DNA of 64,000 bases, taken from the NCBI RefSeq assembly GCF_035046505.1, contig NC_089824.1, positions 33,484,274 to 33,548,273 on the forward strand. Reading direction: 5' to 3'. The DNA comes from Tiliqua scincoides (taxonomy: Eukaryota > Chordata > Lepidosauria > Squamata > Scincidae). A program made the translations under genes and the position numbers. Positions within the stretch are counted from its first letter, which is position 1, and each line of letters begins with the position of its first letter. Of the stretch, positions 33,067-44,669 are shown piece after piece. The notes under the pieces are model-generated. The model was not told the DNA's origin. It saw nothing but the letters and a program-made list of their open reading frames with translations, and searched no databases.

Positions 33067-34203
33067 AGTTTCATATTACTTATGCTTTTTCATATGTATT
33101 TCACCATAAGACAGTTTTCTGAAGGGTGGCATAGGAATTTCTAAATGAAATTATATGATTGAGGAAACTACTTGTTTCAAAATTTTAGCTGACAAATGGA
33201 GTTTCATGACACCATGTTGATTGTGTCCACATATTAATATATATTAAATAGAATTATATTTTAATATACTATAAAATATATATGTATTAATTATTATAAT
33301 GACCATATTATCATGTGCTTTAAATATATCTGAATTTAAAGCACATATATATGTAGTATAATGACAGCTTATCTGAAGAGGCTGCAAGTGGGAGTTTTAT
33401 ACACTCAGCAATGATGTAAAGTGAGTGGAACTGACACTCCCAAGCATCATCCCTAAGCTTCTTGCCTCCATGTCTCCCAGATACTTTGCAGCAGGTTTTT
33501 CCTGTGTGTCACAATCTTTGATACTTGCCATTCCTCCAGGGAGGCTCCTACTCTGACACATCTACTCTTAGCACAGATTCATGGATTTGCCCTGGAGTTG
33601 CCCTGCGGTGATGGAGGAACAGTATGACCTTTTCCCCTTAAACAAATAAGGAGGCTTTGTTTAAAACAGTCTCAACAGGTGGTGTTAGGAAGAAATAAGC
33701 TTCCTTGTTAACGACATTGACAAAAGTTCACACGATAGCACCTTCTGGACAGAAGGTCACAATGAATTCTATATGCTGCTATACTCTTCATGAACAAGTA
33801 CTATATTCAGTTTCAGGCTGATCCCTTGCAAAGCAATTTCAATAGCCCAGAATGTACTCTATACAGTACAATTTCAATAGCCCAGAATGTACTCTATACA
33901 GTTGTCTTCATTTTGTCCATACAGTTTTGCAAAGGATTTCTGGGCATTCTGTTGTCTTTACAGGCCCAGCCCAGATCATTCTCTCTGCAGGCTGTAGATT
34001 CACTATAGGGAATCTTCTTCATTCCAGGGACACTCTTTCCACAAGATCAAAAGACACTTCTAATTTCCAAGTCAGAGAGGGGAACATTTTAAACTAGCCT
34101 AAACAATTTTTATTTTACATTTTGCTTCTCTTTTATTATAACACCAATATGTGGATTGCTACTTTGACAGCAATTTAGACAGGGGTTTTTGCTTATGATT
34201 TCG
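33067..34203. other. Unassigned intergenic sequence with an AT-rich patch
   Basis: 33225-33360 is strongly AT-rich with repeated 'atatatt'. No gene. A 35-bp tandem duplication at 33834-33903 is listed separately. Confidence 0.5.
33834..33903. repeat. Direct tandem duplication, 2 x 35 bp
   Basis: The unit starts 'caatttcaatagcccagaa' and ends 'tatacagt'. Copies at 33834-33868 and 33869-33903 differ only at the last base. Young slippage or repair duplication. Confidence 0.9.
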
Positions 34204-35165
34204 AGGAGCTCCAGAAGGATCTCTCCAGACTGGCAGAATGGGCAGCAAAATGGCAGATGTGCTTCAATGTCAGTAAGTGTAAGGTCATGCACATTGGGGC
34301 AAAAAATCAAAACTTTACATATAGGCTGATGCGTTCTGAGCTGTCTGTGACAGATCAGGAGAGAGATCTTGGGGTGGTGGCAGACAGGTCGATGAAAGTG
34401 TCGACCCAATGTGTGGCGACAGTAAAGGCAGCCAATTCTATGCTTGGGATCATTAGAAAAGGTATTGAGAACAAAACGTCTAATATTATAATGCCATTGT
34501 ACAAATCGATGGTAAGGCCACACCTGGAGTATTGTGTCCAGTTCTGGTCACCGCATCTCAAAAAAGACATAGTGGAAATGGAAAAGGTGCAAAAGAGAGC
34601 AACTAAGATGATTACTGGGCTGGGGCACCTTCCTTATGAGGAAAGGCTACGGCGTTTGGGCCACTTCAGCCTAGAAAAGAGGCGCCTGAGGGGGGACATG
34701 ACTGAGACATACAAAATTATGCAGGGGATGGACAGAGTGGATAGAGAGATGCTCTTTACACTCTCACATAACACCAGAACCAGGGGACATCCACTCAAAT
34801 TGAGTGTTGGGAGAGTTAGAACGGACAAGAGAAAATATTTCTTTACACAGCGTGTGGTTGGTCTGTGGAACTCTTTGCCACAGGATGTGGTGATGGCGAC
34901 TGGCCTGGACGCCTTTAAAAGGGGATTGGACAAGTTCCTGGAGGAAAAATCCATTATGGGGTACAAGCCATGATGCGTATGTGCAACCTCCTGATTTTAG
35001 AAATGGGCTATGTCAGAATGCCAGATGCAAGGGAGGGCACCAGGATGAGGTCTCTTGTTATCTGGTGTGCTCCCTGGGGCATTTGGTGGGCCGCTGTGAG
35101 ATACAGGAAGCTGGACTAGATGGGCCTATGGCCTGATCCAGTGGGGCTGTTCTTATGTTCTTATT
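34204..35165 (+). mobile_element. CR1 LINE 3' part (plus), 5'-truncated
   Basis: Starts inside the reverse transcriptase region at GAGGAGCTCCAG and ends with TTCTTATGTTCTTAT. The frame is open at 34257-34973 (contains CNVSKCKVMHIGAKNQ-like, [13 protein letters not shown] and KSIMGYKP). The FADD box is not included. It is a few percent different from the two young plus copies, so an independent insertion. Confidence 0.9.
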
Positions 35166-35753
35166 CTTCGAAGCATGATGGATAATTAATAATAAAATAG
35201 TCTGTTGCCACACTTCTAAACCCAATTTCCATGTTTTAGGGTTTCTCAGAACTAAATTTTATAAAAAGCTTCAGAGCAGCTGTTCTCCTTAACAAAGCTG
35301 CTGGTTCACAAAGGTGCATAGATGAGAATGTCCATCTACATGGACACAAAGGTGCATGATGGGAATGCCCGCACATGCCCAGGGAAATGGGTATGTGTAT
35401 GCCATCATCCATTTTCCTACTGAATCCTTAAACTTGAAATACATCTCTCTGTTTGGCAAAGTGATGGTATCGTATTCATAGGGTTGTACCTTGAACACCA
35501 TCCCAGTCAATAGCTGGCATGCAAATGAAGTGACTAGGCATGGGCATAACACAGGCCCCAGAATCCACCAAGCCTTCGTCCCTCCCCTTAAGGTAGCAAG
35601 AGGGCTTGCTTCCCTATCTGGGGTGTTATGATGCCCAGTTTGGGAACCTCTGCCCTAAGTCCACTGAATCCATGATCAATGAGTTGGTATCTGTTGATTC
35701 AGTATCTCCTAGATTTTCCACGAACCTAATCCCAGCAGCTAATGAAAATTGAT

Positions 35754-35813
35754 TGTATCTTAATGACATATCTAGATGACATATCTTGTATCTTAATGAC
35801 ATATCTAGAATAA
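35754..35813. repeat. Imperfect local duplication
   Basis: 'tgtatcttaatgacatatct' occurs twice, with a further 'gacatatct' between. No wider context. 35166-35753 has no gene. Confidence 0.7.
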
Positions 35814-35817
35814 CATT

Positions 35818-36648
35818 GTGAGGCCTCCCTGTGGGGAGGGCCCCCTTGTGGAAGCCTCAGACTAGTTCCCCAGAAGAAAGAGGGGGTTGTGCCACCCAGT
35901 TTCCCCTCTTTGGGTTGGCAGCATTTGCCAGAGTCAGGAACAGGGGCTGCTGTCAGCAGATCCTCCTGCCTGCTCTTCTAACTCCCAACTGCCTTGTCAT
36001 CCCTGGCCTCCAGGTTCATGTAGGGCAGACCCCTCCCCTTTGGCCCCTCCCCTTCCCTCACAGGTATGGTACAAAAAGGGCCTGTCTCTGGGACTGCCCT
36101 CCCCTGGGATGACCACAACTCCTCCCCTTCCTCTCTCTGTTTCCTTCCCACCTCCTCTCAGCTGGAGCTGCCAGGGTTGTTCCTGAGATGGCTAGGAAGG
36201 CTGCTGCCACTGCTCTGGTCTCTGCCTTTGGGGGGTGGGCTGGCCCTGCCCACCTGGGTCCTGTAGCTCTGCAGATGATGTCGGGAGGCCCAGCTGTGGG
36301 CTCCTGATGTCATAGCCAGGTGCCCTGCCAGGCAAGGCAGGTCCCAGCTGGCTGGGCGAGGGAGTGCTCCTTTTCTCCCCCAAGGTGGGGGAGGGGCGGC
36401 TGCCCAGCAGCCGAATGGCCTGTGTCCTGTCTCCCCCCTCCCTCCTCCAAGGCGGAGGGAGAAGTGGGGGGTTCGGCGCACAGTGTTCCTCTGCTGCGCT
36501 TTGCTGCCCACAGGAGTGCCCAGGCAGTGTATGGGGAGGTGGCCCCATGTTCCACCGGCTTCCTCCCTGATCCTCTGGCCCAGAAGTCTTCTCCCTGGGT
36601 AAGCTGGGGACCTGTGGGAGGAGGGGAGCCCCGATAAACATGTAGTTC
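35818..36648. other. GC-rich block of unknown origin
   Basis: About 830 bp of GC- and C/T-rich sequence in an AT-rich neighbourhood, with overlapping open frames on both strands that look like composition effects (proline, glycine and serine rich). It starts TGTGAGGCC and ends GATAAACA, so an old solitary LTR is one possibility. No target duplication and no retroviral gene is seen. A GC-rich non-autonomous element is equally possible. Confidence 0.35.
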
Positions 36649-38746
36649 AGGCCTCAGTTACCCTTCTTCAAAACTGATGTGAGAATGACCTGACAGCATT
36701 GTTTCCACAGATGAATTAGAAAATTCAGTCACCAGTCTCTAGAATTTTGGAACAGAATTAGAATCCAATGACACCCAACTGATATGAACTGGAATGAATG
36801 AAAAGTATCTCTTGTGTAACAGTTTTGTACATATTTACAGAACTATTTAGTAGCAGGGGGAATAACTGTGGCCATCTAGTGTAACCTTCCACATTAATGT
36901 CAAGTCTCAACCACTCCCAATACTACTAATAAGACCTTATAATGCAGATCAGAATGGGCCTGAAGAAAAACACAAGTGAACTAGGTGCACCATGATAGGT
37001 GGTTTTCACTACACACACATCACACTGCTTTAATTTGTTTGCCATGAATTAACCATTTTGGAAACAAGCTCCTGAAAGTTTGGAAACAACATTTCATACA
37101 ATATAAACATATGAAATAAGTAATTTAAAATTTAGGCAGCTAAGGCAAACACAAAAATCCCAGTCGTTTCTATGAATATCTCTGAGTCAACTTTCCAAAC
37201 CAGTTGCCTTGCTTAATTTTACATTGCAAAACCAATTTCCTGTATCACTTTGAAGGCAGAGTTGTTTGTTTTTTGTTTTGAATAAAAAACAATATATACT
37301 ATTGTTACAATAGTAACAAAACAAAACAAATAACGCTACTGTACAAAACAGTACAAAAACAATAACGCTACTGGATGCATCTATAAAGAACTTTCAAAAC
37401 TGCTGTAACAAAGTACATCTAGTTCTCAGAAGTGTAATTTAGTACGTCATTTACCCTAATTAATCTGACAGCGGCCCTAGGCAAAGGAGGAAGCAAATCA
37501 AGAGATAGAGGACCTGAGCCAGGTGAGCACAAAGAATGCAACCACAGGAACAAAAAAAGTCTGAATGGCAGATTAGGGAAGAAGGTTGCCCCTTTGCGAG
37601 AATTGGGGAAAGGGGTAAGCTCTTGAACTAAAGAGAGCTAAAATCCTACATGAGATATACTTTATCTCCAAAAACCTGACACTCCCCCCACAGTTGCTCA
37701 GTGGATTCTACCTCCCACACCAATCTCCAAACCTGTTTTTTTTTTTTTAATATGGGTAATTTGAAATTAATTGGGTGAGAAACTGGTTGTAACAAAACCT
37801 CAGGGACTCTCCGCACAGATAGTATACAAATATGCATTGCACCCAAGAGCAATATAAGGATGCAATCCTATACACTGGGATTTTCTGGGAGTAAGCCTCA
37901 CTGAATACAATGAGATTTCCAAATAGATGTGCTTAGGGTTGCACTATAAGAGAGGCAGAAAGGTGGACTTGGTCTCCAGAAAGACACAAAACACACAGCC
38001 GGAGGAGAAATTAAAATGGAAGGGAATATCTTGAACATTCCCTGGCCTCTTTCCAATTCCTTGCAATTTCCGTCACTGAAATGCAGCCTCACTGAACTAT
38101 AATGCCACAAACCCAACTAATCACAGATGTACCTATTCTTTTCTGCTGTGCTCCAGTGCAGCCATTTTCACTGACAAAAGTAATTTTTAGTTTTGTTTCA
38201 CAAAAACAAATAGTTTTTAAATAAGTAGCTTTTCTTTCCTTACTATTTAAAATGAATGTCTCATATGTAAAATAAATGCCAACCTATACAATTTTGAGAA
38301 TTGAAAATTAACACGCTATTGCGTTCACTTTTCTTTTAATTGGCAGTTGTTGTTGCTTGTGTTTTCTTGCTGTTTATATTTTCCAAACAACAATTTCATG
38401 TAAATATGTTTGATACTAAATTTAGATCAAGGTTTTAAATCTGAAGATCAAAGATCAGACTGCCACCTTATTTCATTGGTTCAAATACAAAATAATTATG
38501 ATACAGTTCTTTTCCATTTTTGTGCCACTCCTGAAACGGTAGAATTATGCCCTATATTTTCAAAACAACAAACTTGTTATTTGTTCAAATAAGGAATAAA
38601 TTTAAAATGTTCTAGATGTAGAAAGGCAATAATGTTACTTTACCTAGAATTACCCCCTCTCAGAATTGTTCATTTTTTCTTCTGAACTGAATGATCAGGC
38701 ATGCCTTCATACTATGTTGCTTTAATTTCAAGAAAGAGCCTTCAGA
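36649..38746. other. Intergenic sequence, mostly unassigned
   Basis: Contains a short MITE at about 37858-37945 ('gatgcaatcctatacactggg', 'gtgcttagggttgcactata') and a small duplication 'aataacgctactg' near 37330-37372. No gene recognised. Confidence 0.5.
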
Positions 38747-39220
38747 GCGCAATCCTATCCTGCACTGGAACAGGCAAGTCAGGAGGCTGGTGCTGTATCC
38801 AGCGCAGGATTGTGGCCAGAAGTGGCTTAGCCATAGGCAAGGGGAAACTTTTTCCCTTACCCCTGGTTAAGGACTGCTGGCCCCGATGGGTCTCCACAAA
38901 CTTGCACCACCTCTGGAGGTGGTATAAATCCGAGGAGAGCGGAGCTTCTGGCTCCCTGCCCACCCGCCCCCAGGGCCGCCCACCACCCAGGAAAGCCTCC
39001 TTCCTCCTCTCTGCCTGCGTTGGCTCATCTGAGCCAATGCAAGGAGCTGGGGGGAAGCCAGCATGGAGGCTTAAGTCAGCCTCCGCAGGCCGGCACTTCT
39101 CAGACCGCCAGTCTGGCTTCCCCTCGAGAAGGCGCAAATATGCTTTACGGCACATTTGCGACCCTCCCAGGTCGGCCCAAGGAACTTGGGCTGGCATAGG
39201 ATGCAGTTAGGATTCCACCC
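38747..39220. mobile_element. Long Harbinger-like non-autonomous element, tentative
   Basis: Starts 'gcgcaatcctatcctgcactgg' and ends 'ggcatagga' ... 'gttaggattccaccc', giving imperfect inverted ends. GC-rich interior with overlapping open frames on both strands (up to 169 codons) that I regard as composition artefacts. No clear target duplication. Confidence 0.45.
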
Positions 39221-39529
39221 TGAGTTAACTAATTTTCTTAGTATCACCCAAAGGGGGAAGAATGAATACGATTCATGTACTGCTGATGACTACTAAAATA
39301 AAGAATTTTGCTACATTGTATTATCTTCTGGACAGCAAGAACCATAATCCTTAAAAACACTTGTTCTAATCAGTCTGCACAAGGTTCCCATTTGTTTTGA
39401 ATACTGTATTCAAGCAAACATCCTGTACCTACTGAAAAAGCAATTCATGATGTTTGCAGAAGGAAACCTGGAACATTCTGGCTTGAGTAAATGTGTTGCT
39501 TTTTGTATTTGCGTTGATTTAAATAAGTA

Positions 39530-39535
39530 TTTATT
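39530..39535 (-). promoter_or_regulatory. Candidate MRPL53 polyadenylation signal
   Basis: AATAAA on the minus strand about 315 nt past the MRPL53 stop codon. Motif-only. Confidence 0.45.
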
Positions 39536-39848
39536 AATCATTAACATTTGCAGACACAAAAATAGCAATTTATCCACTGAATGACAAAAAAGACTTGATT
39601 ACATGCAATGGGCTCTCCACCTTTTTGAATTAGTTTTGTAACCAATACTGAGTGTTTGGACAAGAGATACATGAAAACATTTCTCATGTCTTGAGTTTAT
39701 CTTTAACCAGACATTCAATACAATTATTCAGTTATTTGTTAGATGTGGTCCATAACTGCTTCATTTACTTATTGTAAAGTGTCCACCATATTAAACAGGT
39801 TAATTCTGATTTTCATATGAATCAGGTTAGTTATTTCTTTGTTGACTT

Positions 39849-42779
39849 TCAGACACTCTTTTTCTGAGTCTTCTCTTGAGCAGCAAGTTCTTTGACTTCA
39901 CATCTAGAGTTGAACGCATGTAACATTTCTTTAACTGTCAAGTTGGCTCCCTTCATAATTAGTCTGTCACCATCAGCTGTAATGGAGATACCACAATTTG
40001 AAACAGAGCAATAAATAAAGCAATACAGAGCAATAAAAGGGGGAGTAAAAGCCATGAGTGATGGTTTATTGTTCTGCATAACAAAGGCAAATGAATGTTC
40101 ATTTATTCATTCCTAAACATATAAATTAAAGTTGAAATTTAATATTAAATACAGATACATTCAAATGAATTGCCCAGAGACCACTCCTATCGCTGCAATG
40201 CTGTTTTCTAAAACTTGAAATGATTACTTTTAATAACATAGGCGACTACAAGTCATTCTTTGCAACATGCTTTTAAGAACCAGAAATACCACACAGCAAT
40301 AAAAGACGAGGCAGGATCCAGGAGTCCCAAGTGTACCTAAAAAAATGTACACACATGTTGCCAGTTTGTGCTTTTGGCTACTTGCTTCTCTTATTCTGGA
40401 TTAGAGAAAACTGTGGCTGCCACTCTGTGTTACTGGCTCAAATGAACTCTTTAAACATTTTAAAATGTCTTCCTGCACATTGTAAATATAACAGGCAGGC
40501 TAGAAAATTCCAGATGTATGATCTGAAGGCACATTCTCAGTCTCTGAGGTAAAGGAAGTAGCCGCTGGCAAACAAAAGTGGCCACACAACTCATGCAGAC
40601 AAGGTCTTGGAAATGGCTGGGACTATTGAAACATACAAGCTGTCCATGCAAAAGAAAACAGGACTGCTGCTGAAGACTGCAGTTGTGTGTCAAATCTGAA
40701 TAAACTCTAGCCCATTTATCCTGTGTTCTGACACTATTACAATGAATACCTCCCAGCCAATACTGTGTAACTCTGCTGCCCTAAACTTCCCACCTCAATA
40801 ACTTCATTTCCAGGATAACAATAACATTTTCAAAGCTACACTGGGCCATCTAGTGGCCTCAAAGCACACTGTCACAGGAGGTATCCTGACCCTTTTCTCA
40901 GGACCTGAAATCTTGCCTGCTTTCACGACAACATATAAACAAAGGTTGGGTAACTGAACCTCTACTGTATATACATAATTCAAAGGAGAGACAACATGTG
41001 GAATTTCTCACTCTTGAGAATATTTTGGGTAGGGATATCAAAGAAAATGGTTTTAGTGGCCTCAGCTGTCACATGGGATGTCTTTCCTGCTTTAGGTTTA
41101 TAAAACAGAATAACTTTCTCACCAAATTTGATGTCTATTACTGGTTCGGATCCATCGTGTCGTATGTCTGTTTTTAAGTCACAGTTGCTGTTGGATGCAG
41201 AGGCTTTCTTTGCATATAAACACGAAAGGAAATTTCTGAAATGAGGATTTTGGAAACACTGATAATGAAAACCTACAAAGCACATACTTGCTTTTTAAAA
41301 AATCAGTAACATCATTTACGTCAGGGGTGTCAAACCTAAGGCCCATGGGCCGAATGCAGGCCCCAAAACCGATTTATCCAGGTTCTGTTTTAATTGAGTT
41401 CTCCCAGAGTGATAATTGAGCTCTCTCATATCTTGAAAATATGAACAAGATTTGCACATTTTCTCTGTGGTCATTTGCTGCAAATGAGTTTTTATATGAG
41501 AATAAAGTGCTTATTTATGGCCATCTTCTGCTTAATGATATCACTTCTGGCCCTCAGCAGGCACCATGAATGCTAACTTCAGCCCTCTATATGATATCAG
41601 TTTGACACCCTTGATTTACATAACCAGAAGCAGAAAATATTATTATTATTAACAGTATTTATATACTGCTTTTCAACATAAAGTTCACAAATAAATTCTT
41701 CATCTAAAGACACCCAATGCAACACAAAGAACAAGGGAAGATTATCACCTAAGGAACTCAGTCACAGATCTTGGATGGCTGAGTCCAAGAAGAGTTGCAG
41801 TTCAGTTTCTAGACACAAGATAGGCAAGAGGGTGCTCAAGCAGGCAAGTAGTTTGCCTCACCAATTGCTCAAACCACTCTGCAACACATAACTACACGAC
41901 ATGGTGCATTTTTTGCATACATGTTATTTTCTAAACTGTGTAATATATGTGTGTATGTACTGTATAGGCCAGGGCTTTCCAAAGTGGGATACTGCAGCAC
42001 CCAAAATTAAAGAATATGTACAGCGCTCATAAAATTATGAAAACAGAGGTTAATAAGCCAAATTAAACAGCGGCATTTGAAAGACACTAAAACCATTGTC
42101 ATCTTTTTTCTTGCACCCCAGTGCATTTAAAACACACTAAGGGTGCAATCCTAACCCCTTATGTCAGTGCTTTCCAGCACTGGCATAGCGGTACCAATGG
42201 GACATGTGCTGCATCCTGCAGTTGGGTGGTTCTCACAGAGGCCTCCTCAAAGTAAGGGAGAGAATGCTTGTTCCCTTCCCTCAGAGCTGCATTGCCCTTA
42301 TGTCAGTGCTGGAAAGCACTGACATAAGGGGTTAGGATTGTGCCCTAAAACTGTTGCTATCTTTTTTTCTTTCAGAGGACTCCTGTGCATTTAGAACACA
42401 CTGAAAGTCTTGCCACGTTCTTTCTTGCAGGGGAGAAACTAACCCTGTGGCCACTTTTTTTTCCGCAGAGGTCTCCTGTGCATTAAAAGACACTAAACCT
42501 GCTGCCACCTTTTCTCTTGCAGAGGACTCCTATGCATTTAAGACAGTAAAAGTGTTGCCACCTTTTCTTTTGCAGGACTCCTGTGCAAGAACTTCCCCCC
42601 AGTGCATCTTCCACCCTCCACTCCACACAGCTGTGCAGAGCCTTGCTTCCCGCGGAGAAAGCAGAGGGCGCTCCCCACCTGGTGCTTTCCACGTTGGATT
42701 CGAAGGGGCAGAAGCGGACCAGGACGCTCTTCACCTGCTTCAGCGCCACTCCAGCCTTGTGCGGCAGCACGTACGCCAT
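39849..42779 (-). CDS. MRPL53: Mitochondrial large ribosomal subunit protein L53 (three exons)
   Basis: Nuclear-encoded component of the mitochondrial 39S subunit. Exons: 1 at 42679-42779 (101 bp), 2 at 41123-41235 (113 bp), 3 at 39849-39976 (128 bp with TGA). Donors GTGGGG and GTGAGA, acceptors TTTCAG and TTACAG; introns are in phases 2 and 1. The joined protein has 113 residues (human MRPL53: 112). Family-diagnostic segments: QVKSVLVRFCPFESNVESTR in exon 1, CDLKTDIRHDGSEP in exon 2, and DGDRLIMKGANLTVKEML in exon 3 (human: KQVRVQFCPFEKNVESTR, DVRHDGSEP, GHRLIMRGAHLTALEML). The start MAYVLPHKAG sits in a good Kozak context (AAG ATG GCG); an in-frame ATG 13 codons upstream is less likely. Introns and an intact frame rule out a processed pseudogene. 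Intron 1 contains a hAT MITE, a tandem array and a Harbinger-like MITE. Confidence 0.95.
41322..41613. mobile_element. hAT MITE in MRPL53 intron 1
   Basis: Ends CAGGGGTGTCAAAC and GTTTGACACCCTTG. Flanks ATTTACGT (41314-41321) and ATTTACAT (41614-41621) match at 7 of 8 positions. Related to 57990-58233. Confidence 0.88.
41636..41760. repeat. Fragment of a mid-repetitive 3' tail
   Basis: 'tttatatactgcttttcaac' followed by 'aagttcacaaa' matches the start of 49597-49700. Such sequences are common 3' tails of reptile LINE/SINE families; I cannot assign the family. Confidence 0.45.
42070..42586. repeat. Tandem array of ~53-bp units in MRPL53 intron 1
   Basis: About six diverged units of the type 'gcatttaagacactaaa' - 'gttgccaccttttctcttgcag' - 'aggactcctgt', starting near 42072, 42122, 42388, 42440, 42480 and 42532. 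One unit is split by the MITE 42141-42345. On the plus strand each unit carries a pyrimidine tract plus AG. Confidence 0.8.
42141..42345. mobile_element. Harbinger-like MITE, TAA duplication visible
   Basis: Termini GGGTGCAATCCTAACC and GGTTAGGATTGTGCCC; TAA on both sides (42138-42140, 42346-42348). The neighbouring tandem unit has the uninterrupted CACTAAAAC, so the 3-bp duplication can be read directly. The interior holds a strong inverted repeat (CTTATGTCAGTGCTTTCCAG / CTGGAAAGCACTGACATAAG). Confidence 0.85.
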
Positions 42780-42820
42780 CTTCCCTTCCGTCCGCAGAAG
42801 GCGCTGAATGGGGCGCAAAG

Positions 42821-42838
42821 ACTACAATTCCCAGAAGC
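42821..42838 (+). promoter_or_regulatory. ZNF143/THAP11-type site in the MRPL53 promoter
   Basis: ACTACAATTCCCAGAAGC, 42 bp upstream of the MRPL53 ATG. It closely matches the vertebrate SBS consensus ACTACAATTCCCAGCATGC, which is frequent in promoters of housekeeping and mitochondrial genes. Confidence 0.75.
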
Positions 42839-42879
42839 CCATTCCCAGAACGAGACCTGCGCCCGCGCAAAGCTCTTAT

Positions 42880-42890
42880 GGAAATGTAGT
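42880..42890 (-). promoter_or_regulatory. Second ACTACA-type promoter motif
   Basis: ACTACATTTCC on the minus strand, one base from the ACTACAATTCC core, about 100 bp upstream of the MRPL53 ATG and in opposite orientation to the first site. The intervening sequence is CpG-rich. Confidence 0.55.
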
Positions 42891-43644
42891 CTTTCGCTCT
42901 GCTAGCTTTGCCTTGCAGTCTCCAGTGCTTATGAAAAATTTTTTGTAGTTGCTGCTGCGTTGAACTTTGTCGGCTTCACAAACCAAAGCTGTGCTGTAAC
43001 ACAGTGGGACACCAACACCCGGATTGTTTCTGGGTCTCAGGAGATACCTTGCCCCCCCAAAGAGCAGAAAGATTTTATGTGAAAAGACATTTTTGCATGC
43101 ATGTGGTCTTTCCAGTGCTATCCAGCTCTGTGTCTTGATAGTGTACCATATATATGTATTTGAAATACTTTCTGTTCCACCTTTCAACCTTAGACTTTAC
43201 AATATTATTTAAAAAACAATATATAGCAAAGTAAAAGTTAGTATCAAAGTGCAGAAAAAAACACAACAACCACTAACAAAGAGACTCACACCTCCCCAAA
43301 CATTCCCCCTGTAATGTTTCACCTTTCTTAAAGGAATAAAGTCAGGCAGTGGCAAATCCAGATAAATATAGGGGAAAGGAGCAGAAAAGAGGTGTGATTT
43401 TTTTTAATGAGTATGTTAGAAATTATTATTATTGATAGTACAATTACAGGCTAATTTTGAACTAACAGAGTTCAAAATAACTAAGACGATTCAAACTCTC
43501 ACACTCCTCATTCTCTCAATACAATGCAAACTTATTTAGATCTATCAGGGTATCAGATTTCTGGAGGTTCAGTGGAAATACCACAATCTTAAGAGTATTT
43601 ACTCAATAGTAAATCCCACTTAATTCAAATCATTTATTTAAAAG

Positions 43645-44010
43645 GTTTCAAGTATATATTTATTTATTTTCACATTTTTATAATGCCCTTTCTCTAAGGC
43701 AGCGATTTTCAACCTTTTTAATCTCATGGCACACTGATAAGGTGCTAGAATTGTCAAGGTACACCATCAGTGCCTTGGCACACCATGCTGCCAGTGGGAG
43801 GCTCACATCCCCCAATGACTCTATTAATAAATGACCTTCCCTATTCACAGCACATACCATTCCTTCCCTCCTTTTGTCCTCACAAGAACCATGTAAGATA
43901 GGTAAGCCTGAGAGAGAGAGTGACTGGCCCAAGGTCACCCAGGAAGCTTCATGGCTGAGTGGGGATTTGAACCTGGATCTTCCAGGTCTAAGTCCAACTC
44001 CAGAGCCATA
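43645..44010 (-). repeat. tRNA-derived SINE split by a hAT MITE
   Basis: The minus strand reads 'gatccaggttcaaatcccc' (B-box-like), 'agctccctgggtgacc'-like and 'agtcactctctctctcagg' in order, the layout of the reptile tRNA-derived SINE. The 3' A/T-rich part lies at about 43645-43698, separated by the MITE at 43700-43860. 42905-43644 has no other feature I can name. Confidence 0.65.
43700..43860. mobile_element. hAT MITE, truncated copy
   Basis: Starts CAGCGATTTTCAACC and follows the 21184-21388 family, but the right terminus is missing. Confidence 0.65.
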
Positions 44011-44669
44011 TTATATGGTTCAGGCTATGTTATAATCATATAGCAGCCATGGTATGCATAGTTTGCCATTGGAAAAAAGTCCTACGTGCCTAGAAAATAT
44101 CATAGTTTTTAAGGATCTAGGAAACAGCTAATATACAAAAATAAATATACAGTAAATATGATAAAGTAAGGTCTACAAAATTCTATATTAAATTACTGTA
44201 TGATGTTGTGGATTCTTTTGTACATTAACTATTATAATTCTACAAGTAATCCAAACTCTCATTTGGAAAAACATCAGATACATAAGAGAGGTGTACACTA
44301 GGCTCCCATTTAAAGAGGATGCAGAATAGCAAAACCGTACTGGTTCATGAACTGTGAGTTAAGCTCCAATACTGCAAAAGATTCTTGAACATTCTTCTTT
44401 ACGCATGTACTGTAACCACCTGGGGCACCTAAAAAAGTTCAAGCTCTGAACTTGCTTGGCAGCACAAACCTGGTCTCTTCAGAAACAAGAGCTTGTGAGT
44501 TCAATGTATAGGACTGCAGTCCAAAATGGAAAAGAATCAGCTCATTCAGCCCATGTAATTCACCTATCAGCCACAAGATGGCAGGAAGCACGCTTTACAT
44601 CATGAGTCAAATATTTGCTAATACCATACATAGTACTATTAAAACAATAGTCTTGTGGCACCCTAAAGA

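Noticed and set aside
36158-36641. Overlapping open frames of 105-149 codons in the GC-rich block
   Set aside because: Open on both strands, proline/glycine/serine-rich, no known domain; a composition effect.
38701-39210. 169- and 151-codon open frames on opposite strands
   Set aside because: They coincide with a GC-rich non-autonomous transposon-like unit and overlap each other almost fully.
42780-42818. Upstream in-frame ATG of MRPL53 at 42818
   Set aside because: The downstream ATG at 42779 has the better Kozak context and gives the family length (113 versus 112 residues in human).
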